A program made the position numbers and the translations under genes. A stretch of DNA of 15,595 nt from an uncultured Ruminococcus sp. (GTDB lineage: Bacteria; Bacillota; Clostridia; Oscillospirales; CAG-272): contig CACZSC010000173.1 in the NCBI GenBank assembly GCA_902783755.1, forward strand, positions 1 through 15,595, read 5' to 3'. The notes beneath the pieces are model-generated. The model saw only the letters and a list, made by a program, of their open reading frames with translations, ran no database searches and was not told the DNA's origin. This document shows positions 1-7,010 of this stretch, in pieces (position 1 is the stretch's first letter; each line of letters opens with the position of its first letter).

Positions 1-732
1 GTCCAGGGCGCATACACCCGCGACATGCTCGATTCACAGCTGAAGACCGAATTCGTAAGCGCTCTGCAGCCCGTATTCGGCAAGCTTTCCTACACAGGCC
101 TGAGACCCAGCGAGCTCCCGGCTCACGCAAACGAGCTCTGCGACCTCATGAACGAAGAGCTGACCAAGAAGTGGGGCGAGCTCCGCGGTCTTTCCGTCAT
201 CTCCGTCGCTCTCAACCCGATCACCCTGACCGAGGAAGACGCTGAGATCATCAAGAATGCTCAGAAGGCAGCCATCAACCGCGATCCCACAATGGCAGGC
301 GCAACCCTTATCCAGGGCCAGGTCGATGCAATGAGAGACGCAGCAAACAACGCGAACGGCGCAATGGCAGGATTCATGGGCGTGAACATGGCAGGCGGAG
401 TTGCAGGCAACACGGCAGCCAACCTCTTCGCTATGGGCGCTCAGCAGGCTCCCGCCGCTCCCCAGGCTCCCGCTGCAGACGTGTGGACATGCCCCGGATG
501 CGGACATCAGTCCACCGGCAAGTTCTGCACCGAATGCGGAACCAAGAAGCCCCAGGCTCAGGGAACATGGGTCTGCCCGACCTGCGGAAGAGAATGCACC
601 GGCAAGTTCTGCTCTGAATGCGGAACCAAGAGACCGGAGTCCCAGGGACCGGCAAAATGCCCGGCATGCGGATTCGAGATCGCTGATCCCGCAACGAAAT
701 TCTGCCCCGATTGCGGAGCCAAACTCAACTGA
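1..732 (+). CDS. SPFH-domain protein with three C-terminal zinc ribbons, YdjI-like (5' end outside window)
   Basis: The reading frame is open from base 1, so the protein starts upstream. The ATG at 25 is internal and has no ribosome binding site. The visible 243 residues are the end of an SPFH (stomatin/prohibitin/flotillin) domain, an Ala/Gly/Met-rich stretch, a Pro/Ala linker and three CxxC...CxxC zinc ribbons. Ribbons 1 and 2 (motifs CPGCG/CTECG and CPTCG/CSECG) are near copies with a 28-residue (84-nt) period; ribbon 3 is more diverged. SPFH proteins form membrane-associated oligomers, and the B. subtilis relative YdjI works with PspA in the envelope-stress system. The next two genes match the other YdjGH-type components, which supports this role. 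The family call rests partly on the ribbons and neighbours because the N-terminal half of the SPFH domain is missing. It is 33 bases from the next gene. Confidence 0.82.
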   Translation, partial: VQGAYTRDMLDSQLKTEFVSALQPVFGKLSYTGLRPSELPAHANELCDLMNEELTKKWGELRGLSVISVALNPITLTEEDAEIIKNAQKAAINRDPTMAGATLIQGQVDAMRDAANNANGAMAGFMGVNMAGGVAGNTAANLFAMGAQQAPAAPQAPAADVWTCPGCGHQSTGKFCTECGTKKPQAQGTWVCPTCGRECTGKFCSECGTKRPESQGPAKCPACGFEIADPATKFCPDCGAKLN

Positions 733-765
733 CATATAACCGAGAAAAAGTAAAGGAGGCCTGAA

Positions 766-1866
766 GTGGCTAATTTACTTGAATACAAATGTCCGAACTG
801 CGGAGGCTCCATCGTTTTCGATTCAGCCTCCCAGTCGATGAAATGCCCCTACTGTGATTCGACGTTCGCGGTGGCGGATCTGGAAGGCAAGGACGATGTC
901 CTCAACACCCAGGCGCCTCAGGACGATCTGAACTGGGACAACTCCGCAGGCGACGAATGGTCCGCAGCCGAGAAAGAGGAAATGCGGATCTACGTATGCC
1001 AGTCCTGCGGCGGCACCATCATGGGAGAGGCCACCACGGCGGCATCATCGTGCCCCTACTGCGGCAACCCAATCGTGATGACGAACCAGTTCGCGGGCTA
1101 CCTGAAACCGGACTACGTGATCCCATTCAAGCTGGACAAGAAAGCTGCGATAGAGGGTCTGAAAACGCACATAAGCGGAAAGAAGCTCCTGCCGAAGATC
1201 TTCAAGGACGAGAACCACATCAATGAGATCAAAGGCATGTACGTGCCATTCTGGCTTTTCACCGCGGACGCTTACGCGGACGTGAGTTTCAAGGCTACGA
1301 AGGTGCGTACCTGGAGCGACTCCAGGTATAACTACACGGAGACTTCCCATTATCAGGTCAGACGCGCGGGAGACATATCGTTCGATCATGTTCCCGTGGA
1401 CGGCTCATCTAAGATGCCGGACGACCTGATGCAGTCCATAGAGCCCTTCGATTTCTCAGAAGCGGTGGATTTCCAGACGGCGTATCTTTCCGGCTACCTG
1501 GCCGACAAGTATGACGTCACGAAGGATGACTGCGTGGAGATAGCCAACAACAGGATCAAGCACACGGCTGAGCAGGCGTTCGCCTCTACGGTAGGCGGCG
1601 GATACACTTCCATCATACCTACAAACTCGGCAGTGCAGCTTAGCAACGGCTATTCGAAATACGCCCTGTATCCCGTCTGGCTTCTGAACACCACCTGGAA
1701 CGGAAACACGTACACATTCGCCATGAACGGACAGACAGGCAAATTCGTCGGCGACCTGCCGGTGGACAACAAGGCCGCTTGGCGCTGGAGAATAATCATA
1801 ACCATCCTCGTAGGTCTCGGTGTATACGGAATAATCTTCCTGCTCCGGGCCATGGGAATACTGTGA
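766..1866 (+). CDS. Double zinc-ribbon protein with C-terminal membrane anchor, YdjG-like
   Basis: It is 366 aa and starts at GTG 766 behind a strong AAAGGAGG at 752-759. The N-terminus has two zinc ribbons: C9/C12 with C27/C30, and C78/C81 with C96/C99. A mixed alpha/beta middle with many aromatic residues follows, and one hydrophobic segment at about residues 342-362 (WRWRIIITILVG...) ends the protein. The ribbons should face the cytoplasm, with the protein tail-anchored. Proteins of this type are annotated as TFIIB-type zinc-ribbon proteins, sometimes wrongly as PriA helicase; no helicase motif is present. In B. subtilis the equivalent YdjG is a partner of the TPM protein YdjH in the PspA-associated membrane complex. 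The gene lies between the SPFH and TPM genes with gaps of 33 and 11 bases, so the three form an operon. The role is inferred from domain content and context. Confidence 0.82.
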   Translation: MANLLEYKCPNCGGSIVFDSASQSMKCPYCDSTFAVADLEGKDDVLNTQAPQDDLNWDNSAGDEWSAAEKEEMRIYVCQSCGGTIMGEATTAASSCPYCGNPIVMTNQFAGYLKPDYVIPFKLDKKAAIEGLKTHISGKKLLPKIFKDENHINEIKGMYVPFWLFTADAYADVSFKATKVRTWSDSRYNYTETSHYQVRRAGDISFDHVPVDGSSKMPDDLMQSIEPFDFSEAVDFQTAYLSGYLADKYDVTKDDCVEIANNRIKHTAEQAFASTVGGGYTSIIPTNSAVQLSNGYSKYALYPVWLLNTTWNGNTYTFAMNGQTGKFVGDLPVDNKAAWRWRIIITILVGLGVYGIIFLLRAMGIL

Positions 1867-1877
1867 GGAGGTGCGTT

Positions 1878-3149
1878 ATGAAGAAAAGAATCCTCATCTC
1901 CTTCCTCCTTGCGCTGATCCTTGTCCTGTCATGCGTCATGACAGCGTCTGCCTACAGCGGGCCGGAACTTCTCGTGGATGAAGCAGGTCTTCTGAACGAG
2001 ACAGATTCCGCATACATCCGCGACTATCTCGGGGAGATCACCGACAGATACGGCATGACGGTCAGCATCGTCATCAAGAACGGTATCGACGGCGAGATGG
2101 GCGACGTGGTGAAACAGATCTACGGTGACATGGGCTACGGCGAAGACGGTGTCATGCTCTTCATCGACATGGAGCAGATGTACTACTGGAACCTGACGTC
2201 CGGTTCCTTCACCGACTATCTCAACGATGAACGCAGCGGGCAGCTGGACAATGCCATCATCTCAAACTTCAGCGACAATCCGTACAACGCCTTCAGGGAA
2301 TACTCAAGGCTGATCGAAAGGTTCCTCGCCGAGGGGCCGGCCGACAACAGCACAACGGCTGCCATAGGTGACACCGGCAGCACGGACAACTTAACCGGTG
2401 TTCCTCTCCTTGTCGATGACGCGAACCTTCTCACAGAAGAGCAGTTCTCTTATCTGAACTACCTTCTTGAGGAAGTCTCGAAAAAGCACAACGCCACGGT
2501 CGCCATCGTCACGAAGAACGGCATCACCGGTACCGTCGAGTCCTATACCGACGACTATTACGACTACAACGGTTACGGAGTAGGCACCAACCACGACGGA
2601 TGCATGTTCCTGATAGATATGAACTCCAGAAGGTTCCATATAAGCACCACGGGCAACGGGATCCAGGCCCTCACCGATTACGGCATGCAGGAAATGGATG
2701 ACGAGATGACCCCGTACCTGAGGAACGGCCAGTATTACGAGGCGTTCAGGATCTTCGTATCCAAGGCGGACGATTACTACACGCAGTACGAGAACGGCAC
2801 GCCCTATGACAATCCGTTCTACAGACCGGATTCTGAATCTCCTTCGCTTGAGAGAGACGGCGCACCCGGAGTCGGCGCAGGAGTCCTCTCCGGCGTCATC
2901 GGCTTCCTGGCCTCCCTGATAGGAGTAGGCGGGATGAAGTCAAAGCTGAAATCCGTAAGGTACCAGCCGGCAGCGAACTCATACGTCCGGGACAACAGTA
3001 TGGACATGGTCATAAGCGAGGACAACTTCCTGTACAGCAATGTGACCCAGACGCGGCGCGAGACCGAGTCAAGGGGAGGCGGCGGAGGAAGCTCCGTCCA
3101 TGTGGGATCCTCCGGAACTTCCCACGGCGGTCATTCGGGATCGTTCTGA
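1878..3149 (+). CDS. Secreted/membrane protein with two tandem TPM domains, YdjH-like
   Basis: It is 423 aa. The start is ATG 1878, preceded by GAGGAGG and followed by a clear signal peptide (MKKRILISFLLALILVL...TASA, cleavage near residue 25); the frame opens further upstream, but that part overlaps the previous gene. Two TPM-type domains follow, at about residues 28-155 (begins LLVDEAGLLNE) and 175-305 (begins LLVDDANLLTEEQ). They share the order: start motif, VSIVIKNG/VAIVTKNG, then VMLFIDM/CMFLIDM. A hydrophobic glycine-rich segment (about 331-353) probably crosses the membrane, and the tail is Gly/Ser/His-rich (399-423), as is usual in this family. Related TPM proteins normally carry one domain, so the duplication is unusual. 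It is the last gene before the terminator at 3170. The enzymatic activity of TPM domains is not settled, and I assign none. Confidence 0.85.
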   Translation: MKKRILISFLLALILVLSCVMTASAYSGPELLVDEAGLLNETDSAYIRDYLGEITDRYGMTVSIVIKNGIDGEMGDVVKQIYGDMGYGEDGVMLFIDMEQMYYWNLTSGSFTDYLNDERSGQLDNAIISNFSDNPYNAFREYSRLIERFLAEGPADNSTTAAIGDTGSTDNLTGVPLLVDDANLLTEEQFSYLNYLLEEVSKKHNATVAIVTKNGITGTVESYTDDYYDYNGYGVGTNHDGCMFLIDMNSRRFHISTTGNGIQALTDYGMQEMDDEMTPYLRNGQYYEAFRIFVSKADDYYTQYENGTPYDNPFYRPDSESPSLERDGAPGVGAGVLSGVIGFLASLIGVGGMKSKLKSVRYQPAANSYVRDNSMDMVISEDNFLYSNVTQTRRETESRGGGGGSSVHVGSSGTSHGGHSGSF

Positions 3150-3169
3150 TCCGGTACACAGACAAATCA

Positions 3170-3205
3170 CGGGATCTGCAGAAGCATCTGCAGGTCCTGT
3201 TTTTT
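3170..3205 (+). terminator. Rho-independent terminator of the SPFH/zinc-ribbon/TPM operon
   Basis: A 12-bp stem pairs CGGGATCTGCAG (3170-3181) with CTGCAGGTCCTG (3188-3199) through two G-T wobbles, with loop AAGCAT. Six T residues follow directly at 3200-3205. The T run then enters CGAAAAAAA, making a short T6/A6 palindrome. It lies 20 bases after the TPM stop codon and before the next promoter, so it separates two transcription units. Confidence 0.9.
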
Positions 3206-3244
3206 CGAAAAAAAGGAAATATGCATGCAAGACCGGAAAAGCCC

Positions 3245-3273
3245 TTGTGAAATCGTTTTATTTGTGATACAAT
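3245..3273 (+). promoter_or_regulatory. Sigma-A-type promoter for the partner-switch operon
   Basis: The -35 is TTGTGA at 3245-3250 and the -10 is TACAAT at 3268-3273, with an optimal 17-bp spacer. An extended -10 TG dinucleotide sits at 3265-3266. Transcription should start near 3280, giving a leader of about 45 nt before the ATG at 3325. It follows the terminator at 3170-3205, which supports a separate unit. Confidence 0.75.
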
Positions 3274-3324
3274 TCCAGTTGTGAAAATTTGGTCCCGTTC
3301 GCGGAACCGGAACGGAGGTATTAG

Positions 3325-3909
3325 ATGAGATCCGACATAATCCATGTTTCCAGCACGGGAAAAGGATTCAAGGAAGCGCTGGCCCAGGCGGAAGCCGTTG
3401 CTGCGTACAAGTCCCTGGATAGAAAGGAAGGCATCCAGCTCCGTCTTCTGACCGAAGAGATGATGGGTGTCATGCAGGCGATAACAGGTGACCGTAAAGC
3501 GGATTTCTGGATCGAAGATACAGACGGGGATTTTGAACTGCACCTGAAGACCGTCACGAATGTCAACAGTGAGATGCGCGAGCAGCTTCTCGCAACATCC
3601 AGTACCGGAAAGAATATGGCGGCAAAAGGTTTCATGGGCAAGATCCGGGAACTCTTTGAAAAAGCGCTTGAACCGGTCTCGGCCGCAGGCGTCAGCTACT
3701 ATACCGAAGGCTGGATGTACGGAGATCCCGACGGTTTCATGCCGGACATGTGGTCCTTCTCAAGGTATATCGACACAGTAGACGAAGCTCAGGTCCCGAA
3801 GGAAGAATGGGACGAACTGGAAAGATCCATAGTGAAGAATATAGCTGATGACGTGCAGATCAGCATATCCGACAACACGGTGGAAATGATAATAAAGAAA
3901 AAATTCTGA
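3325..3909 (+). CDS. Putative degenerate GHKL/anti-sigma-factor-like protein in a partner-switch operon
   Basis: It is 194 aa, with ATG 3325 preceded by GGAGG at 3313-3317. I do not recognise the family with certainty. The segment at about residues 37-75 (IQLRLLTEEMMGVM, then ADFWIEDTDGDFELHLKT) resembles the N-box helix and following strand of RsbW/SpoIIAB-type GHKL kinases. However, the Mg-binding Asn of the N-box is replaced by Gly or Val, and no G1/G2 glycine boxes are visible. The final third (FSRYIDTV..., then DDVQISISDNTVEMIIKK) has the strand pattern of the end of such a fold. It has no signal peptide or membrane segment. The next gene, 17 bases on, encodes a STAS antagonist, and after that comes a PP2C phosphatase, so a role in binding the STAS protein is the natural inference. 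It may bind its partner without kinase activity. It could also be an unrelated fold. Confidence 0.6.
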   Translation: MRSDIIHVSSTGKGFKEALAQAEAVAAYKSLDRKEGIQLRLLTEEMMGVMQAITGDRKADFWIEDTDGDFELHLKTVTNVNSEMREQLLATSSTGKNMAAKGFMGKIRELFEKALEPVSAAGVSYYTEGWMYGDPDGFMPDMWSFSRYIDTVDEAQVPKEEWDELERSIVKNIADDVQISISDNTVEMIIKKKF

Positions 3910-3926
3910 TTCGGAGGTATAAAAAA

Positions 3927-4223
3927 ATGACAATTAGGAAAGAACAGAACGGAACAGCTTTGACAATTTATCTTGAAGGCAGACTCGACACAACGACAGC
4001 CCCTGAATTGGAGGAAGAGTTGAAGACAGCTCTCGATGATGTCACTGAACTGACTGTCGACCTCGGAAAGCTCGACTACATGAGTTCCGCAGGACTGAGA
4101 GTGATGCTGAGCACCCAGAAGAGGATGAACCGCCAGGGTTCCATGACCGTGGTCAACGTAAACGACGTCCTCATGGAGATATTCGAAGTCACCGGGTTCG
4201 ATACAATACTCGACATCAAATAA
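3927..4223 (+). CDS. STAS-domain anti-sigma-factor antagonist (SpoIIAA/RsbV type)
   Basis: It is 98 aa, the size of a single STAS domain, with ATG 3927 behind TCGGAGG. The pattern is typical: TALTIYLEGRLDTTTAPELE at the start, then VDLGKLDYMSSAGLRVML around residue 50. Ser54 aligns with the phosphorylated serine of SpoIIAA/RsbV; the preceding Asp of those proteins is Ser53 here, as in many clostridial STAS proteins. In known systems a GHKL kinase phosphorylates this serine and a PP2C phosphatase removes the phosphate; only the unphosphorylated form captures the anti-sigma factor. Here the phosphatase, and a candidate kinase domain, are encoded next in the same operon. The final target is not in the window. 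Confidence 0.9.
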   Translation: MTIRKEQNGTALTIYLEGRLDTTTAPELEEELKTALDDVTELTVDLGKLDYMSSAGLRVMLSTQKRMNRQGSMTVVNVNDVLMEIFEVTGFDTILDIK

Positions 4224-4238
4224 GGAAAACTGAAATAA

Positions 4239-4270
4239 GTGGCAGGATCATATCCACATGGCCCTGCCAT
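4239..4270 (+). promoter_or_regulatory. Small hairpin between the STAS and phosphatase genes
   Basis: TGGCAGG (4240-4246) pairs with CCTGCCA (4263-4269), a 7-bp stem with a 16-nt loop, followed by ATTATTTAT rather than a true T run. It could act as a weak attenuator or mRNA processing/stability element that sets less phosphatase than STAS protein. It may also be incidental. Confidence 0.3.
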
Positions 4271-4291
4271 ATTATTTATCCGGAGGAGATT

Positions 4292-6502
4292 ATGCCTGAA
4301 AAAAGTGTAAGACAGATGAGCAGGTTTGAAAGGGAGCACAATTCCCTTTCGGCCCGAACTTTCAGAGCGATCATTTCGTCCTCGATCCTTATAGGGCTCG
4401 TGGCCCTGCTGATCGGGCTCGGGCTTTTCGTCTACGTCCTCACGACGCGGTACATAGACACCGCTTTCAATGCGTCAAAGATAGCGGAATCCATCACTGA
4501 AAAAGTCCTGGACGTCAAGCCCACGGTGGACGAAATAATGGAGATCTACAATTCTCTGGATCCCGAACGTTTTGCCGACATCGAAGCTGCGGCCTACAAG
4601 AGAGAGGAACGGGGCACGAAGGAATTCGGCCTGATGTTCAAAGATTACTTTCAGGCTTTCTACGACATCGAGTTCGAAAAGGACTTCCTGCAGATACGAT
4701 CCATACTTGAGGATTTCAGAAAAAGCAGCGGTGTTGACGACATCTACCTTGCCATGTATGACGCGGAGAAGAACCGTCTGATACATCTTGTCGATCCCGA
4801 CGATTCCGATGAAACGGGTTCCCTTACAGGCGAGTTCGATATAGTTTCCGAAAAGCAGGTCTCGAAATTCCTCGTCTGGGACGGAGAAGGCAAGCTGTAT
4901 GAGATAGCCAACTCTAAAAGATTCGGACTCATGGCGACTGCAGGCGTTCCCGTAAAGGACGATAACGGTGAGACCGTCGCGTTTTTCCTGGCCGACATAA
5001 GACTTAACAACGTGGTGAACGGCGCGAAGATGTTTTTCCTGCTGTACGCTGTGTCGATGTTTGTTATAGTCAATATCGTGGCTCTCGTGACGGCCTTACG
5101 CATGAAGAAGAAACTGGTCGATCCCCTCAACAGCATCGCAGAAGCCGCGAGCGGATATGTGAAGGACAGAAAGTCCGGCATAGATACGACTGACCATTTT
5201 TCCAAACTGAATATCAGGACAGGGGACGAGCTCGAGAACCTGGCGCTGATAATGGCGGATATGGAAAAAGACCTGACCGAATATGAGGAGAATCTCACGA
5301 AGGTAACGGCAGAAAAGGAACGTATCGGTACAGAGCTTGAACTGGCCACCCGGATACAGGCAGACATGCTCCCGAACATTTATCCCGCGTTCCCCGAACG
5401 ACCCGAATTCGATATATATGCAACCATGACACCCGCCAAGGAGGTCGGAGGTGACTTCTACGACTTCTTCCTGATCGATGATGATCACCTCGGCCTGGTT
5501 ATGGCTGACGTGTCCGGCAAAGGCATCCCTGCAGCGCTGTTCATGATGGCGTCGAAGATCCTCATCGGCAATTATGCCATGAGCGGTAAATCTCCCGGTG
5601 AGGTCCTTGCGGCCGTGAACGATCAGATATGCAGCAATAACCGTGAAGAGATGTTCGTTACCGTCTGGCTGGGCGTCCTTGATCTTCGCACCGGCCTCAT
5701 AAAAGCGGCGAATGCCGGCCATGAGTATCCGGTACTGAAAAAACCGGGCGGCCGGTTCGAACTCATAAAGGACAAGCACGGGTTCGTCATAGGCGGAATG
5801 TCCGGAATGAAATACAGGGAATATGAGATCCAGATGGAATCCGGTTCCAAGCTCTTCCTGTACACTGACGGAGTGGCTGAAGCCACTGACGCCAGCGGTG
5901 AGCTGTTCGGCACAGAGCGCATGACAGAAGCCCTCAACTGTGCGGCGGATGGAACCACATATGACGTTCTCGGAGCAGTTACGGATGCCATCGGGGAATT
6001 CGTGCAGGAGGCCCCGCAGTTCGATGACATCACCATGCTCTGCCTCGATTTCATCGGTGAAAAAGGAAAAGATCTCGGCAAGAAGGCCATAGTGAGGGAG
6101 ATCACCATGATTGCCGAGCAGGCCAGTGTCAAACGGATCCTGGATTTCATAGACTCCGAACTCGAAGAGGCAGGTTGTCCTCATAAGGCGCAGGCACAGA
6201 TCGGCGTGGCAGCCGACGAGCTTCTGAGCAACATAGTTCAGTACGCCTATACCCCCGAGGTGGGCTCTGTCACAGTAAGGCTGCACATCGAAAAGGATCC
6301 CGATGTCGCCGAGATATCATTTATCGACAGCGGACATCCTTATAACCCTCTTGAGCACGAAGATCCGGACGTAACCCTTTCCGCAGACGAAAGAGAACCG
6401 GGCGGGCTGGGCATCTTCCTTGTGAAGAAAACCATGGACGACGTCTCATATGAGTACCGGGACAACAAGAACATCCTGAAAATAAGAAAACAGCTGGCAT
6501 GA
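4292..6502 (+). CDS. Membrane sensor with SpoIIE-type PP2C phosphatase and C-terminal GHKL kinase-like domain
   Basis: It is 736 aa, with ATG 4292 behind CGGAGGAG. Domains in order: TM1 about 25-50; extracellular sensor about 53-245 (Cache/PAS-like by appearance); TM2 about 247-270; HAMP-like linker and coiled coil 271-355; PP2C (SpoIIE family) 355-590; GHKL ATPase 600-736. PP2C metal-site motifs are intact: VGGDFYD (D388), MADVSGKG (D406), YTDGV (D526) and FDD (577-579). The GHKL part keeps the N-box with N647 (ADELLSNIVQYAY), a G1-like DSG (679-681) and GGLG (704-707), so it looks able to bind ATP. One polypeptide may therefore dephosphorylate and phosphorylate the STAS protein in response to an outside signal. 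The Mycobacterium protein Rv1364c is a known fusion of such opposing domains. The signal is unknown. The gene ends 9 bases before the convergent terminator. Confidence 0.9.
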   Translation: MPEKSVRQMSRFEREHNSLSARTFRAIISSSILIGLVALLIGLGLFVYVLTTRYIDTAFNASKIAESITEKVLDVKPTVDEIMEIYNSLDPERFADIEAAAYKREERGTKEFGLMFKDYFQAFYDIEFEKDFLQIRSILEDFRKSSGVDDIYLAMYDAEKNRLIHLVDPDDSDETGSLTGEFDIVSEKQVSKFLVWDGEGKLYEIANSKRFGLMATAGVPVKDDNGETVAFFLADIRLNNVVNGAKMFFLLYAVSMFVIVNIVALVTALRMKKKLVDPLNSIAEAASGYVKDRKSGIDTTDHFSKLNIRTGDELENLALIMADMEKDLTEYEENLTKVTAEKERIGTELELATRIQADMLPNIYPAFPERPEFDIYATMTPAKEVGGDFYDFFLIDDDHLGLVMADVSGKGIPAALFMMASKILIGNYAMSGKSPGEVLAAVNDQICSNNREEMFVTVWLGVLDLRTGLIKAANAGHEYPVLKKPGGRFELIKDKHGFVIGGMSGMKYREYEIQMESGSKLFLYTDGVAEATDASGELFGTERMTEALNCAADGTTYDVLGAVTDAIGEFVQEAPQFDDITMLCLDFIGEKGKDLGKKAIVREITMIAEQASVKRILDFIDSELEEAGCPHKAQAQIGVAADELLSNIVQYAYTPEVGSVTVRLHIEKDPDVAEISFIDSGHPYNPLEHEDPDVTLSADEREPGGLGIFLVKKTMDDVSYEYRDNKNILKIRKQLA

Positions 6503-6511
6503 TCAGAACAC

Positions 6512-6554
6512 AAAAAAGTCACGCCCTTCCGAATCATTTCGGAAGGGCGCTTTT
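6512..6554. terminator. Bidirectional rho-independent terminator between convergent genes
   Basis: A perfect 12-bp stem runs from CGCCCTTCCGAA (6522-6533) to TTCGGAAGGGCG (6538-6549), with a TCAT tetraloop. On the + strand TTTT follows after one base (6551-6554). On the - strand the A run at 6512-6517 becomes a U tract. It can therefore end both the + strand phosphatase operon (stop 6502) and the - strand lipoprotein transcript (stop 6607). Confidence 0.88.
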
Positions 6555-6606
6555 GCTTGTTGAGTTGGTCAGCTGAGTGCCAGTGGATTTCTCCGGTCGG
6601 TGTGCA

Positions 6607-6999
6607 TCATGGCTGATCCTCTATCACTTCAATGGTGACATCCAGTTTGTCATTGACTGTTACAAGATACTCAGTCAGGGTAACTTCGGACTTGAAGGTC
6701 TCCGTCACAGTGAGGATGGTGCTTCCGGGCGTCAGCCCGCTTAACGTGTATACATCCGTGTATCCCGCGCCGTTCAGATTGTCATGATTTGATTTGTGAT
6801 ACACTCTCTCCTTGAGAACGGAGACAAGACCGGGGTTTTTCAGTTCGATGCTGTACTCCGGACCGCCTCCGGAATAGGATGAAAACTGAAGTTCCACTTT
6901 TTCAGAGCCCCATCCTATGCACCCCGCCAGGGGCAGGAGGATCAGAAGCACAATGATGGCCGGTAAGATGCGGTACAGGATTTTTCTGTTTCCCGTCAT
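6607..6999 (-). CDS. Small lipoprotein, possibly with a chagasin (I42 protease inhibitor)-like fold
   Basis: It is 130 aa. ATG 6999 is preferred over the longer frame (ATG 7044, which overlaps the upstream gene by 34 bases) because TGAGGG lies 8 bases upstream and the signal peptide then starts normally: MTGNRK, a hydrophobic core, and lipobox LAGC with lipidated Cys at residue 27. The mature part is beta-rich. The order SGGGPEYSIEL, then GAGYTDVYTLSGLTPGSTIL about 35 residues on, resembles the L2 (NPTTGYxW) and L4 (GxGGxxxF...PG) regions of chagasin-family cysteine-protease inhibitors. The third conserved loop (RPW) is not obvious, so inhibitor activity is doubtful; a generic Ig-like domain is the alternative. 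It sits 11 bases after the SLH gene and should be cotranscribed with it, so both products are expected at the cell surface. Confidence 0.7.
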   Translation of the reverse strand: MTGNRKILYRILPAIIVLLILLPLAGCIGWGSEKVELQFSSYSGGGPEYSIELKNPGLVSVLKERVYHKSNHDNLNGAGYTDVYTLSGLTPGSTILTVTETFKSEVTLTEYLVTVNDKLDVTIEVIEDQP

Positions 7000-7010
7000 A
7001 CCATCAGCCC

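Noticed and set aside
25..732. ATG at 25 as the start of the SPFH gene
   Set aside because: The frame is open to base 1 (residues VQGAYTRD precede the ATG) and there is no ribosome site, so the gene is truncated by the window edge.
766..1866. PriA-like helicase
   Set aside because: Such zinc-ribbon proteins are sometimes labelled so, but no Walker or helicase motifs exist here; only CxxC ribbons and a membrane anchor.
5096..6286. 396-aa open frame on the - strand inside the phosphatase gene
   Set aside because: It is antisense to the well-supported PP2C/GHKL protein, has Cys/His-rich shadow composition and no ribosome site or known domain.
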